Positions 16,867-25,625 of a stretch of 61,989 nt of DNA are shown one piece after another. This DNA comes from Treponema sp. (GTDB lineage: Bacteria; Spirochaetota; Spirochaetia; Treponematales; Treponemataceae). The DNA lies in assembly GCA_022640795.1 (NCBI GenBank), contig JALCCK010000009.1:1-61989 (forward strand), in the 5' to 3' direction. A program made the position numbers and the translations under genes. The notes below the pieces were generated by a model that was not told the DNA's origin, ran no database searches, and was given only the letters and a program-made list of their open reading frames with translations. The stretch's first letter is position 1; every line of letters starts with the position of its first letter.

Positions 16867-18681
16867 TTGTACGATACACAACTGAAAAAGTTCATGCCGC
16901 AGCTCGTAGAGCGGCTGTATGAACTTTACGGTACGCGGTGGGACTTTTATCTTATTCTCAACCGTCTCGAACAGAGTATGCAGCATACTGCAGCGGTACG
17001 GAATCCGGTTCTACAGAAAAAGGACGAAGAATTTCTTCGTGCAGAAGAAAAAAATCAGGAATGGTTTTTAAATCAGAAAGAGGTTGGTATAATGCTTTAT
17101 ACCGACCTCTTTGCAGGTAATCTCCAGAATCTTATTACTCATATTCCGTATTTCAAAGAACTCGGTATCACCTACGTTCATCTTATGCCGGTGTTTTCAA
17201 AACCGGCTGGAGAAAACGACGGCGGATACGCCGTAAAAAGTTACCGTGCCGTCGATAAAAGCATCGGCACTATTGCAGATCTTGCGGAAACGGCAGCAGA
17301 ATTTCATGCGGCAGGAATACGTCTTGTAGTGGATTTCGTTTTTAATCACACGAGCGACCAGCATAAATGGGCAGTCGCAGCCAGAAAAGGAAACAAGAAA
17401 TACCGCGGTTTTTACTTTATCTATAAGACAAAGGAAAAAGCGGACAGCTGGAACCGAACGCTCCGGGAGATATTTCCATCGGTCAGAAGAGGTTCCTTTA
17501 CCTATTCAAAGGAAGCAGGGGGCTGGGTGTGGACGACGTTCAACTCATATCAATGGGATCTTAACTACAGCAATCCGGAAGTATTTCTTGCTATGTGCGA
17601 AGAGATGTTCTTTCTGGCAAATCTAGGCATCGACGTACTGCGTCTGGATGCGCTTGCTTTCGTCTGGAAGGAAAAAGGAACCGTATGCGAAAGTCTGCCG
17701 AAAGCACACACGCTGATTCAGGCATTTCAATTTGCAGCGAGAATAGCCTGCCCCTCGCTCATATTTAAAAGCGAGGCTATCGTTCATCCTGATCAGGTCA
17801 TCCAGTATATAAAGCCGGAAGAATGCCGCCTTTCATATAACCCGCTGCAGATGGCACTGTTCTGGTCGACACTTGCGACCCGGGACACGAGACTGCTGAC
17901 TCTGTCGTTAAAAAAACGATGGACTGTTCCTCCTGAATGTGCATGGGTGAACTATATACGATGTCATGATGATATAGGGTGGACTTTTTCAGATGAAGAT
18001 GCAGGTGAGCTCGGAATCAACGGTTATGACCACCGGAAATTTCTCAACGCTTTTTATACGGGAACATTTCCGGGAAGTTTCGGCAGAGGAGAACCGTTCC
18101 AGCTGAATCCGGCAACAGGAGACTGCAGAATCTGCGGAACAACGGCTTCTCTGGCAGGTCTCGAAGAAGCAGAATTGACAAATAACAGTTTATATCGCAG
18201 AATGGCAGCCGCCCGTATCAAAATGATGTATGCCGTACTTTTCGCATTGCCGGGCATTCCGCTCCTGTATGACGGAGATCAGGATGCAGCACTCAATGAT
18301 TATCAGTATAGGACCGATAAAAAGAAAAAAAATGATTCACGATGGGTTCACCGCAGTAAACACAACTGGGATACCGGCTGTCGCTATACGTCGCAAAAAA
18401 TAATAGCGGAAGCAATCCGGCTCCTGATAAAAAAGCGGAAAAATGAAGCTGATATCGGAGGCCCCAATATAACGTTTTATGACACACAGGATACCCGCGT
18501 TTTTGCGTTCCAGAGGAACAGGATACATGTCATAGCAAATTTTTCAGAAAATACTGCAGTATTCCGGCTTTCAACGAAAGCTCCGGCCTGCACAGATGTC
18601 ATAAGCGGCACCAGTTACAGTACACATGCGCCGCAAAAACTTGGCCCCTATGAGGTCAGATGGTTAAAGGAATCTCAATAA
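16867..18681 (+). CDS. amylosucrase-type GH13 enzyme (GH13_4)
   Basis: About 604 residues, the usual length for amylosucrase. Family features run in order: a helical N-terminal domain, YTDLFAGNL...LMPVFSKPAGENDGGYA, DFVFNHTSDQHKWA, nucleophile Asp in DVLRLDALAF (about 261), acid Glu in FKSEAIVHPD (about 302) and RCHDDIGW (about 366), ending with a beta-sandwich. The overall match to Neisseria amylosucrase as remembered is strong. Such enzymes act on sucrose, making alpha-glucan or hydrolysing it. There is no signal peptide, so it acts in the cytoplasm on imported sugar. Start is TTG at 16867 after AAGGGT at long spacing; ATG at 16894 is an alternative. The stop overlaps the GH65 start (TAATG). 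Confidence 0.9.
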   Translation: MYDTQLKKFMPQLVERLYELYGTRWDFYLILNRLEQSMQHTAAVRNPVLQKKDEEFLRAEEKNQEWFLNQKEVGIMLYTDLFAGNLQNLITHIPYFKELGITYVHLMPVFSKPAGENDGGYAVKSYRAVDKSIGTIADLAETAAEFHAAGIRLVVDFVFNHTSDQHKWAVAARKGNKKYRGFYFIYKTKEKADSWNRTLREIFPSVRRGSFTYSKEAGGWVWTTFNSYQWDLNYSNPEVFLAMCEEMFFLANLGIDVLRLDALAFVWKEKGTVCESLPKAHTLIQAFQFAARIACPSLIFKSEAIVHPDQVIQYIKPEECRLSYNPLQMALFWSTLATRDTRLLTLSLKKRWTVPPECAWVNYIRCHDDIGWTFSDEDAGELGINGYDHRKFLNAFYTGTFPGSFGRGEPFQLNPATGDCRICGTTASLAGLEEAELTNNSLYRRMAAARIKMMYAVLFALPGIPLLYDGDQDAALNDYQYRTDKKKKNDSRWVHRSKHNWDTGCRYTSQKIIAEAIRLLIKKRKNEADIGGPNITFYDTQDTRVFAFQRNRIHVIANFSENTAVFRLSTKAPACTDVISGTSYSTHAPQKLGPYEVRWLKESQ

Positions 18682-21620
18682 TGATATTTAAAACAAAAAA
18701 ATTCACTGATGATGCTATAATTCGAAACGAAACACTTTTTACTACGGCCAACGGATACCTCGGATTACGAGGAGATACTGAAGAAAAAGATGCCGCCTAT
18801 CACAAGGGAACGTATATAAACGGCTTCTTTGACAAGGAACCGATACAATACGGTGAGGCTGCTTATGGGTATGCCGAAAACCATGAAACAATTTTAAACC
18901 TTCCGGACCCGAAATGTATTGAACTGGCAGTAAACGGAATTCATTTTTCAACCGGAAAACCGGATGACATACATGATTTCAGTCTCGCCATCGATACCAC
19001 GACAGGAATTCTGACCCGCAGTCTTTTCTGGAATACACCGGACGGGAACCGGATAGAACTGTCCGCAGAACGTATTGTGTCGTTCATGCACCCGAAATGT
19101 GCCTTTATAAAATATACGGTAAAAAATGCAGGTCCGGCTGACGTCCGTATAGAAATAGTGAGCAGCATTGACATGTCTGCACATAATATTATGGCACGGG
19201 AAGACCCGCGCGTCGGTGCCAAATTCAGTTCCCGTCCGCTTATTGTTGATGAAGACACCGCTGAAGGCGAAACGTTGTGTTTTTCGGCTCACACCAGAAA
19301 CAGCGGACTGTCCCTGGCCGGTACCGTACAGACAGCAATAAGCGATTCCGGGGCAGCAGATTATACGATAACGGCAGCAAAAAACTGCAGCGGGGGAATT
19401 ACCTATACGGCCGGGCTCGAACCGGGAGCGTGCTTTACCCTGCAGAAATTTATAACCTACTCGCATGATAAAACGGAAGCAGCGCAGGACCTGAAAAATA
19501 CCGTTCTGTCTGAAAACAGACGATTCGCAGAACTGGGTGAGCAGAAAATAAAAGCAGAACAGGTATCATTTCTTTCACAATTTTGGGACGTAGCCGATAT
19601 AACGATCGATGGAGACAAAAATAACGAAGAAGCGTTGAAATTTAATCTGTTTCAGCTTTTGCAGTCCGTTGGAAAAGACGGGAAATCAAGCATAGCGGCA
19701 AAAGGACTCACAGGAGAAGGATATGAGGGCCATTTCTTCTGGGATACGGAAGCGTATATCTGCCCGGTTTTCACCTATACAGCACCCGAAATAGCAGAAA
19801 ATCTTTTGAAATACCGTTACTCGATTCTGCCAAAGGCAAAAGAGCGGGCGAAGATTATGAATTTGAAAGGCGTCCTCTATCCGTGGCGGACAATAGACGG
19901 TGAAGAAACAAGCGCCTACTACCCGGCAGGAACAGCTCAGTACCATATCGATGCAGATATACTCTTTGCATTGAATAAAGTTTTATGCGCGGAAGGGAAA
20001 TGTAGAGATTCCGGTACAAAAAACGAAACAGGCCTTACCAGCAGTCAAATAGAAGAAATGGCAGCGGAAACAGCGCGGATGTGGGTATCACTCGGTTTTT
20101 ATAATGAGCATCAGGGAGGAAAATTCTGCATAAACGACGTCACCGGTCCTGACGAATACACCGCAATCGTGAACAATAACACGTTTACCAATCTCATGGC
20201 AGCAGAAAACCTGTATATAAGCTGCAGGCTGGCGGGCAGCCATGCCGATGAAAAGGAAAAAACGGAGTGGAAACACGCTGCAGATATGATGTACATTCCG
20301 TTCGACAAAAAACTCGGTATCTATCCGCAGGATGACAGCTTTCTCGACAAAGAACCGTGGGATTTTAAAAACACGCCGAAAGAAAATTATCCGCTGCTGC
20401 TTCATTACCACCCGCTTGTCATTTACCGGCACCGTGTGCTGAAACAGGCTGATACGGTACTTGCACAGTTTCTGCTGCCCGAACGATTCAGCCGGGCGGA
20501 AAAAATACGCAATTTTGATTTCTATGAACCATATACAACGGGAGATTCTTCACTTTCACACTGTATTCAAAGTATTATGGCGAGCGAAACCGGAGACAGT
20601 GAGAAAGCGCTCGACTATTTCAACAAAACAGTCCGTATGGATATAGATGATGTAAACGGAAACGTAAAAGACGGTATCCATACAGCCTGCATGGCAGGAA
20701 GCTGGATGGCAGTTATTTACGGATTTGCCGGATTCAGGGACTATAACAGTCACTGGAGCTTTAATCCGCAGCTTCCGGAAAAATGGGAACGGCTCTCGTT
20801 CAGTATGAAACTGGAAGGGACTACCATTGGGTTTGAATTTACCCACGACAAGGCGGTGTACACGCTGCGGCAAAGCGGGAAACAGGATTCAATTCTGCTG
20901 ATACACCGGAACAAACCCTTTACGCTGACTCCGGCCGAACCGCAGAAAATATTTACCGTGCAGCCGCAGCTCCGTGCAGTACTCTTCGACCTTGACGGCG
21001 TTATAACTGATACGGCCGAATTCCATTACAAAGCCTGGAAAATTCTTGCTGAAAAGAACAGTCTGCGATTCAACAGAGAGATAAATAAACAGCTGCTGGG
21101 CGTATCGAGGGAAGATTCGCTTGCTATCATACTTCGGGAAAATAACACGGCCTGGGACGAAAACAGAAAAACAGCAGCCTGCAGAGAGAAAAACGAACTG
21201 TATCTGAAATCACTGGATACGCTGACACCGGACGATATTCTGCCCGGTATAGGTAAATTACTGGCGGAATTAAAAGCAGCCGGCATAAAAACAGGTCTTG
21301 CTTCGGCAAGTAAAAACGCACCAAAAGTACTGCGACAGCTCAAACTGGAAAATATGTTTACAGCAGTGGCAGATGCGGCCGCGGTACAGATGTCGAAACC
21401 GGAACCGGATATCTTCCTTGCAGCAGCAGAGCAATGCGGAGAATGGTACTCGGACTGTATCGGAATCGAGGATGCGGAAGCCGGAATTACAGCAATCAGC
21501 AAAGCAGGCATGAAATCGGTAGGCGTTTGTACAAGAAGTCAGCTGAACGCCGCAACAACACGTGTCAAAAGTACCAGTGAAATAACGCTGAAGCTGTTGC
21601 GGCAGACGATAGCCTGCTAA
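18681..21620 (+). CDS. GH65 disaccharide phosphorylase fused to beta-phosphoglucomutase
   Basis: A 979-residue fusion. Residues 1-755 are a complete GH65 phosphorylase (NETLFTTANGYLGLRG, EGHFFWDTE, DVTGPDEY with the general acid Glu near 492, and the C-terminal sandwich). Residues about 766-979 are a HAD-type beta-phosphoglucomutase (LFDLDGVITDT, LASASKNA, SKPEPDIFLAAA, GIEDAEAGI). GH65 enzymes release beta-glucose-1-phosphate, which the mutase turns into glucose-6-phosphate, so the fusion channels the intermediate. Exact disaccharide unknown: maltose, trehalose, nigerose and kojibiose types exist, and the segment YPWRTIDGEETSAYYPAG resembles, as I recall, kojibiose phosphorylases. AAAGGA lies nine bases before ATG 18681; an upstream ATG at 18660 overlaps the preceding gene. 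Confidence 0.9.
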   Translation: MIFKTKKFTDDAIIRNETLFTTANGYLGLRGDTEEKDAAYHKGTYINGFFDKEPIQYGEAAYGYAENHETILNLPDPKCIELAVNGIHFSTGKPDDIHDFSLAIDTTTGILTRSLFWNTPDGNRIELSAERIVSFMHPKCAFIKYTVKNAGPADVRIEIVSSIDMSAHNIMAREDPRVGAKFSSRPLIVDEDTAEGETLCFSAHTRNSGLSLAGTVQTAISDSGAADYTITAAKNCSGGITYTAGLEPGACFTLQKFITYSHDKTEAAQDLKNTVLSENRRFAELGEQKIKAEQVSFLSQFWDVADITIDGDKNNEEALKFNLFQLLQSVGKDGKSSIAAKGLTGEGYEGHFFWDTEAYICPVFTYTAPEIAENLLKYRYSILPKAKERAKIMNLKGVLYPWRTIDGEETSAYYPAGTAQYHIDADILFALNKVLCAEGKCRDSGTKNETGLTSSQIEEMAAETARMWVSLGFYNEHQGGKFCINDVTGPDEYTAIVNNNTFTNLMAAENLYISCRLAGSHADEKEKTEWKHAADMMYIPFDKKLGIYPQDDSFLDKEPWDFKNTPKENYPLLLHYHPLVIYRHRVLKQADTVLAQFLLPERFSRAEKIRNFDFYEPYTTGDSSLSHCIQSIMASETGDSEKALDYFNKTVRMDIDDVNGNVKDGIHTACMAGSWMAVIYGFAGFRDYNSHWSFNPQLPEKWERLSFSMKLEGTTIGFEFTHDKAVYTLRQSGKQDSILLIHRNKPFTLTPAEPQKIFTVQPQLRAVLFDLDGVITDTAEFHYKAWKILAEKNSLRFNREINKQLLGVSREDSLAIILRENNTAWDENRKTAACREKNELYLKSLDTLTPDDILPGIGKLLAELKAAGIKTGLASASKNAPKVLRQLKLENMFTAVADAAAVQMSKPEPDIFLAAAEQCGEWYSDCIGIEDAEAGITAISKAGMKSVGVCTRSQLNAATTRVKSTSEITLKLLRQTIAC

Positions 21621-21638
21621 AGAAAAAATCCCGTACCG

Positions 21639-22436
21639 CTACGACTGAAAAATACTTTCCATCGGAGTTATACCGAACCGGGCTGCATAGTCTCTCGCCT
21701 TGCGGGCATTACAGATAACGTCGAGCGGATCGTGGGCGTCTGCATTGCAGATGACCTGCACGCTGCTTTGTGCAACCAGCTTCCAGAATTCATCTACCGG
21801 ATACTGCCGGACAAGGCCGCGGCGCGAACGGACTTTCTGTTTTATAAGTCCGAGACCGTTTATTTCCAGCGGCAGACTGCAATCCCGTGCAGCTTCAAGA
21901 ACCGCTTTCAGGCAGGATTCGGCTTCTGCGTCCCACTCTTTCCAGCCGCCCATAAAAATATCAGGATGAGCGAGAAATGAAAAAAGACCGCTCTGCATGC
22001 CGTCGATTGTCTGATCGATGTACGTATGCAGCTCGGAAACAGAATCAAGTTCCTGGCAATAGACATGCCGGTTTCCAAGGGTAACCCAGTGAGACCCCAG
22101 AATAAGATAATCCGTCTTTAATTCATCTTTCAGTACATCGCTGTACCATGAAGCATAGTTCTTATCCCATTCGCATTCAAAACCGGTATGTACCGGAAAC
22201 GAAACCGTACGGGCGGCTTCTTTCACTGCTTCAATATAAACCGGTGCCTGCGCAGCGGTCATGCGTATATCTTTCCAGAAAAAATCGTTACTTTCCGGAT
22301 ACGGACAATGATCGGAAAAGCCCAGTTCACAGCAACCGTCTTTTTGCGCCTGTCGCACATACTCAGCCGGCATTCCTGTTGCATGATGACAAAGCATCGT
22401 ATGAGTATGGAAATTAGTTATAAGGTTTTCATTCAT
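21639..22436 (-). CDS. PHP-domain phosphatase (histidinol-phosphatase HisK/HisJ type)
   Basis: This 265-residue protein has the PHP metal-binding pattern: NFHTHTMLCHH at the N-terminus, GFSDHCP, GFECEWD, LGSHWV, LAHPDIF and NADAHDP near the C-terminus. The length fits HisK-type histidinol-phosphate phosphatase, which catalyses the penultimate step of histidine synthesis. No other his gene is nearby, so another phosphoester substrate is possible. It is convergent with the GH65 fusion (18 bases between stops) and lies downstream of the aldolase gene on the same strand, 39 bases away. Confidence 0.85.
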   Translation of the reverse strand: MNENLITNFHTHTMLCHHATGMPAEYVRQAQKDGCCELGFSDHCPYPESNDFFWKDIRMTAAQAPVYIEAVKEAARTVSFPVHTGFECEWDKNYASWYSDVLKDELKTDYLILGSHWVTLGNRHVYCQELDSVSELHTYIDQTIDGMQSGLFSFLAHPDIFMGGWKEWDAEAESCLKAVLEAARDCSLPLEINGLGLIKQKVRSRRGLVRQYPVDEFWKLVAQSSVQVICNADAHDPLDVICNARKARDYAARFGITPMESIFQS

Positions 22437-22475
22437 ACCGTATAATATGTCACAAAACAGTAAAATAGAAAAGAT

Positions 22476-23471
22476 TTACAGCGCTTTTTTCAGGTGAATG
22501 TCAAAACCGGCAATTCCCTTGTCAAGATAGACGAAGGTAAGTGACGACTTTTCTGGTTCTCCGCTCCAGACAGCCGTTTCCATAACGGGAGAAAAACCGG
22601 ACAGTGAAAGATACTCCAGAGCCCGCTCTATATTCCACACAAAGAAACCGATATGACCATGCACTCCCCGTCCGTTTTTTTTCATAAGTTCAAATGAATC
22701 GCCGCTGAACCATGAAGCCGGAGTTTCCTGCCCTTCGAAGCCGAACACGTCAAGCAACGCTGCCCCTTCGGCGCAATCCTGCGGACTGTCAAAATTTATG
22801 CCGACATGTGCGAATCTGAATCCAAGCATTTTTACAAGTGCAGCTTTAGATTTTCGCGTAATTTCATCCCATTTTTTTTCAGCTATAAGCGCAGCCGGAG
22901 CCACCCAGCTTCCGCCGACAGCTGCAACATTGCGGCACCTCATATAGTCCGAAACGTTTTCTTCAGTAATTCCTCCGGTTGCAATAAACCGTACCTGAGG
23001 GAAAGGCCCTTCAAAAGCGTCTAAAACTTTCGTCCCACCGGAAGCTTCGGCCGGGAAAAATTTAAGCACGGTAAGTCCGCGGGAAAGCGCCGCTTCAATC
23101 TGACCGGCATTGCTCACGCCGGGATAAACCGGGACCGTATGATCTATGCACCAGTCAACCGTTTCTGGATTAAAACCGGGCGCAACGATAAAGGCAGCCC
23201 CTGCCTGTACAGCCCTTTCAGCGAGACCGGCATTAATAACAGTACTTGCACCGACAATCATATCCGGACAGGCGCGGACCATCGCCCTGATACTTTCGAG
23301 AACATTTACAATCCCCTGTTCTCCGTCTGTCGAGCGGAATGCAACTTCAGCCATACGGATTCCACCCTTTCTTAAAGCGTCCGCAAGTTCTGCGGCTCGG
23401 GACGGGTCTTCTATTTTCAACACAGCAAGCAGTCCGCTTTTTTCTATTTTTTCATTCATCGCTTCAAACAT
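22476..23471 (-). CDS. KDPG/KHG aldolase fused to a glyoxalase/VOC domain
   Basis: About 331 residues. Residues 1-210 form an Eda-type aldolase: FIVAPGFNPETV, YPGVSNAGQIEAAL, the Schiff-base Lys in LTVLKFFPAEASGG (about 136) and the phosphate-binding FIATGGITEENV. Residues about 218-331 form a VOC-fold domain (FRFAHVGINFDSPQDCAEGA to FDIHLKKAL). Eda splits 2-keto-3-deoxy-6-phosphogluconate into pyruvate and glyceraldehyde-3-phosphate. The VOC domain may isomerise, ring-open or bind the sugar acid. The start at 23471 has AGAGGA six bases upstream; the open frame extends 17 codons further but without a ribosome site. No kinase or dehydratase of the pathway is adjacent. Confidence 0.87.
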   Translation of the reverse strand: MFEAMNEKIEKSGLLAVLKIEDPSRAAELADALRKGGIRMAEVAFRSTDGEQGIVNVLESIRAMVRACPDMIVGASTVINAGLAERAVQAGAAFIVAPGFNPETVDWCIDHTVPVYPGVSNAGQIEAALSRGLTVLKFFPAEASGGTKVLDAFEGPFPQVRFIATGGITEENVSDYMRCRNVAAVGGSWVAPAALIAEKKWDEITRKSKAALVKMLGFRFAHVGINFDSPQDCAEGAALLDVFGFEGQETPASWFSGDSFELMKKNGRGVHGHIGFFVWNIERALEYLSLSGFSPVMETAVWSGEPEKSSLTFVYLDKGIAGFDIHLKKAL

Positions 23472-23533
23472 TGTTTTCCTCTTAAAACTCGTGTAAAAAC
23501 AACGATCGTTTCGTTCTCGCAACGAATTCCATA

Positions 23534-23563
23534 CTTTCAGATTTTCATACTAAAAGCTGAAAG
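23534..23563. promoter_or_regulatory. inverted repeat upstream of the TonB-type receptor
   Basis: CTTTCAG (23534-23540) and CTGAAAG (23557-23563) form a 7-bp inverted repeat with a 16-base spacer in the gap between the divergent aldolase and receptor genes, just upstream of the receptor promoter. A separate perfect palindrome AACGATCGTT sits at 23501-23510, close to the aldolase start. Either could be an operator. Confidence 0.35.
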
Positions 23564-23578
23564 GTTTCTACAAATCTA

Positions 23579-23606
23579 TTGCTTTTACAACTGATTATAC
23601 TATAAT
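23579..23606 (+). promoter_or_regulatory. promoter of the TonB-type receptor gene
   Basis: TTGCTT (23579-23584), 16-base spacer, consensus TATAAT (23601-23606), 36 bases upstream of the ATG at 23642, which is itself preceded by AAAAAGGA. Confidence 0.6.
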
Positions 23607-23641
23607 ATCAGCAAGTTTAAAAATAAAAAAGGATAGTAACC

Positions 23642-25546
23642 ATGATAAAATTCATTTCGACACAAAAACTAAAACTTATTACTGCACTGCTGGTCTATAC
23701 AGGTGGATTAGTTTCTGCACAGCAGGCTGTAACAGTTTTACCGGACATCACGACGTATATCACAACACCTGTCGTAGAGCAGCGGCAAGTTATTACGAAA
23801 GAAGAAATAGAAAAATTACATGCTGACAGCATTTCTGATATTCTGACCGCCGAAGGAATTTCCATCAAGGCAAACGGTGGTTACGGTATGCAATCATCCG
23901 TATACATCAGAGGATTTTCCGGAAAAAATATAAAGATTTACCTCGATGGAATAGAAATGAATTCCGCCCAGAACGGTTCATTTGATATAACCTCAATTGA
24001 TCCTGATTCTATTGAAAAAATAGAAATTGTACGGAGCGCTTTTACCGAAGACACAGCAGAAGATGGAGCCGTCGGTGGTTCAATTTACATTACAACAGTA
24101 AAAAATAGTAAAAAACATCAGATTGGTATCAAAACAGAAGGAAAATCATATTTTAACAAAGACCAACCGGTTGATACCGGAACAACTGCGATAAATTATA
24201 CTGGGAAACTCGGGAAAGCTGCAACTATCAAAGTAAATGGCAAAGCAGTATACGCCCAAAACAAATATAGCTATACCTCTTCCGTTGATGATTCACAAAA
24301 TACAATGTCAAACAATAAAGTCATTGACGGAACTGCAGCGGCCTCTTATACGACTTTTTTCGGGAACGGAAATAATCTTACAGTTTCTGATTCATTCTTC
24401 AAAGGCAATAAGGATACTCCCGGTTCGGAAATCTATCCGTCCGTTGGAAATCAAAAAGATTTGAACAATGTTTTGTCTGCAAAGATTATTATGCCAAGTA
24501 TTCAAAACAAATGGTATACAAGTTTGACAACAGCATGGCTCTCAAACAATCAAACATATACGGACTCGTCTTCGAATTCAGAACATAAACTCAACACTTT
24601 TTCAGCGAATGGTAAAGCCGCATACTACAATAATGATATTCTAATTCCATCCCTGGGATTCAGTTTTTCTGAAAACAATCTTGATTCTACTGATTGCGGG
24701 ACAAATTCCCGCTTTACAGGGTTTCTGAAGGGCTCCGTCACCTATAGACCGCTGAAAACATTTTCAATTATTATTCCGGTCTCCACCGCATTCTGTAAAT
24801 CGTCAGATAAATTTACGACCGCCATCGTGCCCAAATTAGGAATAAAACTTGATCTTTCTACCATTAAAATTCTTCTGGACGGATACCGATTATACAATTT
24901 CCCGACAATGAATGATCTGTATTATTCCGATAATTACTATTTAATGTATGGAGATACAAATCTGGAGCCAGAAGACGGATGGGGCGGTGAAATAACAGCA
25001 GATATAAACAACCGGTATGTACCATGCAGTATTTCTTTATTTTCGAATTATTATTTTAATAAAATAGCATGGATCTACAATGATTCAACATGGGCAACAA
25101 CAGCAGAGAATATTGGATCCGTGTTTTATGCCGGAGGTACCATCCGGGCAAAAACATATCCTTGCAGTTTTTTGACCTTATCAGTTGAATATGATTATCT
25201 TTTCAGCAGGATTCTTGAAGACGGTAAATCATTCAGTGAAGAAAAAGAAATGGCGTATACACCAGAACATACTCTCTTCATTACTGCAGATATATCGGTA
25301 AAAAAAGTTTCATTTGTCACAACACTCAATATTGTAGGATCCCGGTATACTGACGATGGAAATACTACAAAACTTGATCCCTATGCACTGGTAAATGTTG
25401 CAGCTGAAATGCATTCCTGTTCATGGGTAACACCATACATTAAAATCGGAAATCTTTTAAACCAGTCGTATGAACAAACGCATTATTATCCTATGCCGGG
25501 ACTTTCCGCCACTCTTGGTGCTAAATTTAAAATCGAATGGAAATAA
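23642..25546 (+). CDS. TonB-dependent outer-membrane receptor
   Basis: A 634-residue protein with a signal peptide ending VSAQQA, a plug domain (about 35-160) with SDILTAEGISIKANGGYG, IRGFSGKNIKIYLDGIEM and GGSIYITT, and then a beta-barrel of about 470 residues typical of small BtuB/siderophore-type receptors. These import metal chelates or cobalamin across the outer membrane using TonB-ExbBD energy. No TonB, ExbB/D or inner-membrane importer gene is in the window, and I see no cobalamin riboswitch upstream. The coding sequence looks more AT-rich than its neighbours, which may indicate transfer. It ends in a strong terminator. Confidence 0.88.
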   Translation: MIKFISTQKLKLITALLVYTGGLVSAQQAVTVLPDITTYITTPVVEQRQVITKEEIEKLHADSISDILTAEGISIKANGGYGMQSSVYIRGFSGKNIKIYLDGIEMNSAQNGSFDITSIDPDSIEKIEIVRSAFTEDTAEDGAVGGSIYITTVKNSKKHQIGIKTEGKSYFNKDQPVDTGTTAINYTGKLGKAATIKVNGKAVYAQNKYSYTSSVDDSQNTMSNNKVIDGTAAASYTTFFGNGNNLTVSDSFFKGNKDTPGSEIYPSVGNQKDLNNVLSAKIIMPSIQNKWYTSLTTAWLSNNQTYTDSSSNSEHKLNTFSANGKAAYYNNDILIPSLGFSFSENNLDSTDCGTNSRFTGFLKGSVTYRPLKTFSIIIPVSTAFCKSSDKFTTAIVPKLGIKLDLSTIKILLDGYRLYNFPTMNDLYYSDNYYLMYGDTNLEPEDGWGGEITADINNRYVPCSISLFSNYYFNKIAWIYNDSTWATTAENIGSVFYAGGTIRAKTYPCSFLTLSVEYDYLFSRILEDGKSFSEEKEMAYTPEHTLFITADISVKKVSFVTTLNIVGSRYTDDGNTTKLDPYALVNVAAEMHSCSWVTPYIKIGNLLNQSYEQTHYYPMPGLSATLGAKFKIEWK

Positions 25547-25565
25547 TTAAAAATTTAGGCATAAA

Positions 25566-25599
25566 AAAGGTTCCAACTTCAAACGAAGCAGGAACCTTT
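25566..25599. terminator. bidirectional terminator between the receptor and GGGtGRT genes
   Basis: AAAGGTTCC (25566-25574) pairs with GGAACCTTT (25591-25599); inside, CTTC (25577-25580) pairs with GAAG (25585-25588). A-rich on the left, T-containing on the right. It lies between the convergent stops at 25546 and 25626. Confidence 0.75.
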
Positions 25600-25625
25600 C
25601 AGCATTGTGAATCAAGTTCACTTTT

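Noticed and set aside
23472..23641. Cobalamin riboswitch before the TonB-type receptor
   Set aside because: The gap is about 170 bases, contains its own promoter close to the gene, and no B12-box sequence was seen.
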